Source: Ferrovibrio sp036381655
GTDB lineage: Bacteria > Pseudomonadota > Alphaproteobacteria > Ferrovibrionales > Ferrovibrionaceae
Assembly (NCBI RefSeq): GCF_036381655.1
Contig: NZ_DASVCJ010000037.1
Coordinates: 1-64,000 of the forward strand
DNA: 64,000 nucleotides
Reading direction: 5' to 3'
The notes below the pieces were generated by a model that saw only the letters and a program-made list of their open reading frames with translations, was not told where the DNA came from and did not search any database. Below, in pieces: positions 59,148-64,000 of this stretch. Position numbers and translations under genes: made by a program. Positions within the stretch are counted from its first letter, which is position 1; the number at the start of each line of letters is the position of its first letter.

Positions 59148-60185
59148 ATGGTTGCAGTGACCGGCACCACCCAGCTTGCCACGCAGTTGGAAGTAACCCG
59201 CAATATCCGTCTGCTGAATCTGGAACTGAACAAGCAGAACCAGCAGCTCGGCTCCGGCCGCTACGCGGATGGCCTGATCGGCGTCGCCCCTCAGGCGCTC
59301 GAATTGGGATTGCTGAAATCGCAGCTCGGCACCGTCGACAACTACAAGGCGGGCGTGCAGATCGTTCAGAATCGGGTCAATCTTTACGCCACCACGATCG
59401 AACAGATCATCGATCTCGCCACCGATGCCAAGGATATGATGATCAAGAACCGCGATACGTTCTTCGCCTCGACATCCGCACCGCAGGTGCAGGCGAGCGT
59501 GGCGCTCGATCAGATCGGCAACCTGCTGCAGCTGCGCGATGGCAACCGTTATCTCTTCGCCGGCACCAACTACACCGACAACCCGATCAATGGCGCGATT
59601 TCCGGCCTGCCGACCATCTACCCCGCCGGCACGGTTCCCGGCGCCTTCACGCCTTTGACCGCCCCGACCACGTTCCCGGCCGGCAATTACACGGCAGCGA
59701 CCGATTTTTATATCAACCCCACTGCGACGGCACCGGGCACCTACGACGATTTCTACGACAATACCAGTACGACCATCTATTCGGACGACAGCGAACAGAT
59801 CAGCTATGGCGTGTCTGCCGGCGAAACCGGCTTTCAGACCCTGATCGACGCCATCATCCGCTTCCGCGATGCGACGGCCGATATTTCCACCGATCCGACG
59901 ACCTATCAGGCCCGCGTCGACGACGCCATGGCGCAGCTCGATACCGCCATCACCCAGCTGAAAAGCATTGCCTCGCGCAACGGCTACAAGCAGCAGCAGC
60001 TTGCCGAGGTGATGGACCGGCACAGCCGCGCGGAGGATACGCTGAAAACCCGCATCGGCCAGATCGAAAACGTCGATATCGCCGAGGTTTCGGTGAACAT
60101 CAAGAACCTGCAGACCTCGCTGGAGGCAAGCTACGTCATCACCCGCGACAGCCTGCAGCTATCCCTGGTGAACTACCTCAAGTAA
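59148..60185 (+). CDS. flgL: Flagellar hook-associated protein FlgL
   Basis: A 345-aa flagellin-like protein with N-terminal helices (RNIRLLNLELNKQNQQLGSGRYADG), and the C-terminal coiled domain (GYKQQQLAEVMDRHSRAEDTLKTRIGQIENVDIAEVSVNIKNLQTSLEASY). It is the second hook-filament junction protein. Position after flgK and length fit FlgL rather than flagellin. Confidence 0.9.
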   Translation: MVAVTGTTQLATQLEVTRNIRLLNLELNKQNQQLGSGRYADGLIGVAPQALELGLLKSQLGTVDNYKAGVQIVQNRVNLYATTIEQIIDLATDAKDMMIKNRDTFFASTSAPQVQASVALDQIGNLLQLRDGNRYLFAGTNYTDNPINGAISGLPTIYPAGTVPGAFTPLTAPTTFPAGNYTAATDFYINPTATAPGTYDDFYDNTSTTIYSDDSEQISYGVSAGETGFQTLIDAIIRFRDATADISTDPTTYQARVDDAMAQLDTAITQLKSIASRNGYKQQQLAEVMDRHSRAEDTLKTRIGQIENVDIAEVSVNIKNLQTSLEASYVITRDSLQLSLVNYLK

Positions 60186-60213
60186 TCGCCAGGCTTTTCC
60201 GGTTTTCCGCGCC

Positions 60214-60240
60214 GCCGAGGCCCAGATACAAGGCCTCGGC
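60214..60240 (+). terminator. Hairpin after the flgEKL operon
   Basis: GCCGAGGCC (60214-60222) pairs with GGCCTCGGC (60232-60240) around a 9-nt loop, 28 bp after the flgL stop. No T-run follows, so it is at best a weak or Rho-assisted terminator. Confidence 0.45.
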
Positions 60241-60295
60241 CAGTTGCGCTTGGCCACGCATCCCCTATATTCCGGCTCGATACACGAGCTTGGCC

Positions 60296-61681
60296 ATGCA
60301 GATTTATCTCTACAATACGCTGACCCGCCAGAAGGAGGCTTTCACGCCGCGCGATCCGCAGCGCGTGACCCTCTATGTCTGCGGGCCGACCGTCTACAAT
60401 TTCGCTCATATCGGAAATGCGCGGCCGGTCGTGGTGTTCGATACGCTCTACCGGCTGCTGCAGCGGGCCTATCCGAATGTCGTCTATGTCCGCAACGTCA
60501 CGGATGTCGACGACAAGATCAATGCGGCCGCCCAGGCCGAGAATGTCCCGATCGGCACCATCACGGAGCGCTATTACGAAGTCTACCGCGCCGATATGGC
60601 CGCACTCGGCGCTCTGCCGCCCAGCATGGAGCCGAAAGTGACGCAGCACATCGCCGCGATCGTTTCCATGATCGAGCGGCTGATCGCCAACGGTCATGCC
60701 TATGAGGCGGAAGGCCACGTGTTGTTCAACGTCCCATCCTTCGCGGCTTACGGTCAGCTCTCGCGCCGCGCCCGCGACGAGATGATCGCCGGCGCCCGCG
60801 TCGACGTTGCACCCTACAAGCGGGACCCCGCCGATTTCGTGCTGTGGAAACCGTCGCCGCCGGACCTGCCCGGATGGGACAGTCCCTGGGGGCGCGGCCG
60901 CCCTGGCTGGCATATCGAATGCTCGGCGATGATCGAGCGCAATCTCGGGCCCGATACCATCGACATTCATGGCGGCGGGCACGACCTGATTTTCCCGCAT
61001 CATGAGAACGAGATCGCACAAAGCACCTGCGCACATGGCGGCCGCCTGTTCTGCCGCTACTGGATGCATAACGGTTTCGTCAACGTCGATGCGGAAAAGA
61101 TGTCGAAATCGCTGGGCAATGTTCTGCTGGTGCATGATCTGTTGCAGACGGCTCCGGGCGAAGCGATCCGCCTCGCGCTGCTCTCCGCGCATTACCGGCA
61201 GCCGCTGGACTGGACCGATGCAGGATTGAAGGACGCCAAGGCGCAGCTCGATCGTCTCTACCGCGCCCTGGATGCCCTGAAAGATGTCGAGGCTCCGGCC
61301 GCTCCGGCGGCACCGGCGGCTTTCCTGGCCGCCCTTGCCGACGATCTGAACACGCCGAAGGCGCTGGCGGAACTGCACCAGCTGGCCAATGCCGCCAACA
61401 AGGCCACCGATACGGCTGAGCGCGCCCGCCTGAAGGGCGAATTATTGGCCGCCGGCTGGCTCCTGGGGTTGTTGCAGCAGGACCCGTCCGTCTGGCTGAA
61501 GGGAGAAGTGGCGAAAGCCGCCATAGCCCCCGAAGAGATCGAGGGGCTGATCGCCAGGCGCCACGCGGCGCGGGCCCGCAAGGATTGGGCGGAGTCGGAT
61601 CGCATCCGGGACGAGCTGGCGGCGCGCGGCATCCTGCTCGAGGACAAGGCCGGGCAGACGACGTGGCGCGTCGCATCATAG
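60296..61681 (+). CDS. cysS: Cysteinyl-tRNA synthetase
   Basis: A 461-aa class I synthetase with YVCGPTVYNFAHIGNARP (HIGH motif and zinc Cys), the zinc-binding Cys and His residues in HIECSAM and HHENEIAQS, and EKMSKSLGN (KMSKS). It charges tRNA-Cys. The frame is open upstream over flgL, but the start at 60296 gives the normal N-terminus MQIYLYNTLTRQKEAF. Confidence 0.97.
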   Translation: MQIYLYNTLTRQKEAFTPRDPQRVTLYVCGPTVYNFAHIGNARPVVVFDTLYRLLQRAYPNVVYVRNVTDVDDKINAAAQAENVPIGTITERYYEVYRADMAALGALPPSMEPKVTQHIAAIVSMIERLIANGHAYEAEGHVLFNVPSFAAYGQLSRRARDEMIAGARVDVAPYKRDPADFVLWKPSPPDLPGWDSPWGRGRPGWHIECSAMIERNLGPDTIDIHGGGHDLIFPHHENEIAQSTCAHGGRLFCRYWMHNGFVNVDAEKMSKSLGNVLLVHDLLQTAPGEAIRLALLSAHYRQPLDWTDAGLKDAKAQLDRLYRALDALKDVEAPAAPAAPAAFLAALADDLNTPKALAELHQLANAANKATDTAERARLKGELLAAGWLLGLLQQDPSVWLKGEVAKAAIAPEEIEGLIARRHAARARKDWAESDRIRDELAARGILLEDKAGQTTWRVAS

Positions 61682-61690
61682 GATGAAGCC

Positions 61691-62116
61691 ATGAGTGAGA
61701 GCATTCGTGAGGCGCAGGAACAGATCGTCGATGACTTTTCCGTCTTCGACGACTGGATGGACCGTTACCGCTTCCTGATCGATCTGGGCCGCAGCCTGCC
61801 GGACTATCCGGAGGAGCTGAAAACCGATGAATGGCGGGTCAAAGGCTGCATCAATCGGGCCTGGCTGCATGGCGAGGCGCGCGACGGGCGGGTCTATTAT
61901 CAAGCCTGCAGCGAGTCGGAGATCGTTGCCGGCCTGATCGCCCTGCTGCTCAAGGTCTATTCCGGCCGCACGCCGCAGGAGATCGTCGAAACCTCGCCGG
62001 ACTTCCTGAAGAATATCGGCGTGTGGGAAAACATCACGTCGAACCGGATCACCGGCCTGAACAACATGATCGCCCTGATCCAGAACGTCGCCAAGGCCGA
62101 ACTGAAGGCTGCTTAG
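61691..62116 (+). CDS. sufE: SufE-family sulfur acceptor
   Basis: A 141-aa SufE protein. The active-site Cys53 is in VKGCINRAW, where sulfur is taken from the SufS cysteine desulfurase and passed to SufB. DDWMDRYRFLIDLGRSLP at the start and ITSNRITGLNNMIALIQ near the end are typical. It follows cysS by 9 bp, possibly in one transcript; the suf core genes are not in this window. Confidence 0.93.
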   Translation: MSESIREAQEQIVDDFSVFDDWMDRYRFLIDLGRSLPDYPEELKTDEWRVKGCINRAWLHGEARDGRVYYQACSESEIVAGLIALLLKVYSGRTPQEIVETSPDFLKNIGVWENITSNRITGLNNMIALIQNVAKAELKAA

Positions 62117-62120
62117 GCGT

Positions 62121-62576
62121 TCAGGAGGCCTTGCGCCGCGCCTCGATCTGATCGATCGCCTTCACCACTGCTTCGAAAGGCAGCATGACGGCGTTATGCC
62201 GCGCCTTGTGCTCGCGCACCGGCACCAGCACCTCGAGATCGCGAAAAGCGCCCGCGGCGAAATCCGGTCCCGGCGGCGGGCCGCCCGCCTTGAGCATCGC
62301 CCGCATGATCCGCTCCAGCTCGCGCAGCGTGGCTGCGTCCTGGCCGACCACGTGCTGGCCAAGGATGGAAGCCGCGGCCTGGCCCAGCGCGCAGGCGCGG
62401 ACCTGCTGCCCATAGCCGGTTACCCGTCCGTCGGCGAATTTCACATCCACGGTGATGCGGCTGCCGCAGAGGGGGCTATGCTGGGTGACCGTCGCGTCGG
62501 CGTCGGGCAGCCGCTCGGTCTGCCCGATATGTGCCGCAAAACCAAGAATTTTTTCGTTATAGAGGGCGTTCAGCAT
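62121..62576 (-). CDS. SufU/NifU-like iron-sulfur scaffold protein
   Basis: This 151-aa protein (ATG 62576, AGGAGT upstream) has the IscU-like fold with SPLCGSRITVDV (Cys37) and VRACALGQAAAS (Cys62). The third Cys of SufU/IscU appears to be replaced in HKARHNAVMLPFEA, so it may be a noncanonical member that cannot hold a full cluster. It is convergent with sufE, 4 bp apart, and divergent from hisI. Confidence 0.85.
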   Translation of the reverse strand: MLNALYNEKILGFAAHIGQTERLPDADATVTQHSPLCGSRITVDVKFADGRVTGYGQQVRACALGQAAASILGQHVVGQDAATLRELERIMRAMLKAGGPPPGPDFAAGAFRDLEVLVPVREHKARHNAVMLPFEAVVKAIDQIEARRKAS

Positions 62577-62691
62577 GGGACTCCTGGCGGCTGTGCTTGA
62601 TGCACCGGCCACCCGACGATATATAACGGCCCATCTTTGAAGAGCAATCCGGGACCAGCCGCCCACCGGGCGCTTCCCGTGGGAGAAGGCT

Positions 62692-63159
62692 ATGTTCGCC
62701 AAGCGCGTAAGTATCGAACAGGTCGAGGAAGGCAAGGAACTGGCGCCGAAATTCGACGCCGAGGGCTTGCTGCCCTGCGTGACCACACAGGCGCAGACGG
62801 GTGAGGTTCTGATGCTCGGCTATATGAACGCCGAGGCCCTGCGAAAGACCATCGAAACCGGCGAGGCGCATTACTACAGCCGCAGCCGCAAGGTGCTGTG
62901 GCGCAAGGGCGCCACCTCCGGGCTGGTGCAAAGGGTGGTCGAAATGCGCATCGATGACGACCAGGATGCGATCTGGCTCCGGGTCGAGGTGGCCGGCGAT
63001 GCCTCCTGCCATGTCGGTTACCGCTCCTGCTTCTACCGTTCCGTCCCGACCGGACAGCCGGCTGGCGACGCGCCGATCGAGCTGAAATTCGAAGAGCGGG
63101 AAAAGACTTTCGATCCGAAAGCCGTCTACGGCGATGCGCCGAACCCGACGATCCTCTGA
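62692..63159 (+). CDS. hisI: Phosphoribosyl-AMP cyclohydrolase
   Basis: A 155-aa HisI protein without the HisE extension. GLLPCVTTQAQTGEVLMLGYMN, GEAHYYSRSRKVLWRKGATSG and RIDDDQDAIWLRVEVAGDASCHVGYRSCFYR include the metal-site Asp and Cys residues. It opens the purine ring of phosphoribosyl-AMP in histidine synthesis. Confidence 0.97.
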   Translation: MFAKRVSIEQVEEGKELAPKFDAEGLLPCVTTQAQTGEVLMLGYMNAEALRKTIETGEAHYYSRSRKVLWRKGATSGLVQRVVEMRIDDDQDAIWLRVEVAGDASCHVGYRSCFYRSVPTGQPAGDAPIELKFEEREKTFDPKAVYGDAPNPTIL

Positions 63160-63314
63160 GTTTCAAGCGGCGTCTTTCACACGCATTCCAGGCAGGTTGC
63201 CCGCCTTGCCGGAGACAGGCAACTGCAAGTAGCATTTAAATAATCCGTCATCGCTGTTGTTAGGTATACGGCATTATGCTTGTTATCTCTGGAAGGGAGT
63301 GCCAGGGAGCCCCA

Positions 63315-63329
63315 TTGCGTAACGCAATC
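63315..63329. promoter_or_regulatory. Palindrome upstream of the last gene
   Basis: ATTGCGT-A-ACGCAAT is a perfect 7-bp inverted repeat in the 209-bp spacer, 39 bp before the next ATG. It resembles an operator; no regulator is known. Confidence 0.35.
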
Positions 63330-63368
63330 CCCTACAATCGAAACGGGCGCCTGGGGAAATGACCGGGC

Positions 63369-64000
63369 ATGGACCGCGCGCCACCTAAATCCCTCCTGAG
63401 CAAATTGGGTGCCCTGCTCTTCGGATCGGATGCCGATGAAGCCGGGCCCAGCGCCCGCCGCTCTCCCTCCTCTGCCGCCGGCAGGCGGGCAGCCGGCGCC
63501 GGCCGGCAGACCCCTTCGCCGCCGCTTTCGCCGATGCCGCTGCCCAGCAAGATGCCGGCGGGAACCTTGCAATTGCTCGGTCTGGGCGGCATTCAGGCCG
63601 TCCTGGGCGAGCGCTGGATGGAAAGAAGCGATCAGATCCACCGTCTGATCGAAGGCGTGCTGCGCCGCAAGCTGGACGTCACCGACGCCTTCTACAGGGT
63701 CGATGAGGAAAACTACCTCATCCTGTTCACCCGCCTCGGCCGCCGCGAAGCGGAATTCAAGGCGCGCGTGATCTCGGAAGAGATCGAGAAGCTGATCATT
63801 GGCGAATTGCCGGCCGGCCAGTCGGTCGTCGTTTCCTCGAACGTCACCGAGGTGGACCGCGGTGTCGTTCTGGAAAAAATCCAGTCTCTGGACGAACTGG
63901 TCGAGTATGTGCGCGCCGCAACCGGCCCCGAATTCGAGGACGGCAATGTCACCTTGTTCGGCGATGTCGGTGCCGAAAGCACGGAGCCGGCCAAAAGCGC
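63369..64000 (+). CDS. Hypothetical protein, possible degenerate GGDEF, cut by window end
   Basis: The reading frame is open from ATG 63369 to the right edge, about 210 codons without a stop. Residues 1-75 are Pro/Ser/Ala-rich and likely disordered. From about 80 a folded region has ERSDQIHRLIEGVLRRKLD and FYRVDEENYLILFTRLGRREAE, followed by ARVISEEIEKLIIGEL, which resembles the strand-helix pattern of a GGDEF domain with its active motif replaced. This match is weak. The rest of the protein lies outside the window. Confidence 0.45.
   Translation, partial: MDRAPPKSLLSKLGALLFGSDADEAGPSARRSPSSAAGRRAAGAGRQTPSPPLSPMPLPSKMPAGTLQLLGLGGIQAVLGERWMERSDQIHRLIEGVLRRKLDVTDAFYRVDEENYLILFTRLGRREAEFKARVISEEIEKLIIGELPAGQSVVVSSNVTEVDRGVVLEKIQSLDELVEYVRAATGPEFEDGNVTLFGDVGAESTEPAKS

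Noticed and set aside
57633..60023. 796-codon antisense ORF over flgK and flgL
   Set aside because: flgK and flgL are unambiguous; the antisense frame is a product of high GC.
59141..60295. Upstream in-frame extension of cysS across flgL
   Set aside because: The cysS N-terminus begins normally at 60296; the upstream frame is a shadow of flgL.

Overview
The window is high-GC DNA from an alphaproteobacterium, probably a free-living Rhodospirillales-type organism (inference). Support comes from the ethylmalonyl-CoA pathway genes ecm, ccr and mcd, two kinds of TRAP transporter, DctB/DctD, an NdvB/NdvC-type cyclic beta-glucan pair, a sigma54-driven flagellar hook operon and an alphaproteobacterial-style SufE/SufU-like/HisI group. 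Genus cannot be fixed from the sequence alone. Layout: positions 1-43 carry the start of a probable ribonuclease D gene. From 122 to 10253 lies a 10.1-kb integrative element inserted at the 3' end of tRNA-Leu(CAG). Its ends are a 20-bp direct repeat, and a tyrosine integrase sits just inside the tRNA end. It carries a trypsin-like protease, unknown proteins, a serine recombinase, a small HNH-like protein, a protein with a divergent family-A-polymerase-like palm, an XRE repressor, a Bro-N antirepressor-like protein, a two-TM protein and a lipoprotein. This is the most unusual part of the window. From 10492 to 20632 is a catabolic locus organised around a GntR regulator: FAD oxidoreductase, SMP-30 lactonase, FAH-family hydrolase, cyclase, DctPQM TRAP transporter, cupin and acetoacetate-CoA ligase. 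Together they suggest import and breakdown of an organic acid that ends in acetoacetate. 20629-31143 holds a DMT exporter, an orphan molybdopterin oxidoreductase large subunit, a TAXI-type TRAP system with its DUF1850 partner, and a DctB/DctD two-component pair that probably controls it. 31196-35738 encodes the NdvC/NdvB-like glucan enzymes. 35934-48327 is mixed housekeeping: Lrp regulator, DMT exporter, a frameshifted aminotransferase, RlmI, HIT protein, an orphan TAXI binding protein, two glutathione transferases, leucyl aminopeptidase, FMN reductase, and a slipin/NfeD pair, plus a 596-bp repeat-rich gap. 48409-56053 is the ethylmalonyl-CoA pathway cluster: ecm divergent from ccr, then mcd, with a nearby cobalamin adenosyltransferase that makes the Ecm cofactor; between them are a threonine dehydratase-like gene and a divergent ArsR regulator with a palindromic operator. 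56259-60185 is flgE-flgK-flgL behind a near-perfect sigma54 promoter. 60296-64000 holds cysS, sufE, a SufU-like scaffold gene, hisI and the start of a protein with a possible degenerate GGDEF fold. No rRNA genes and no CRISPR array were seen.
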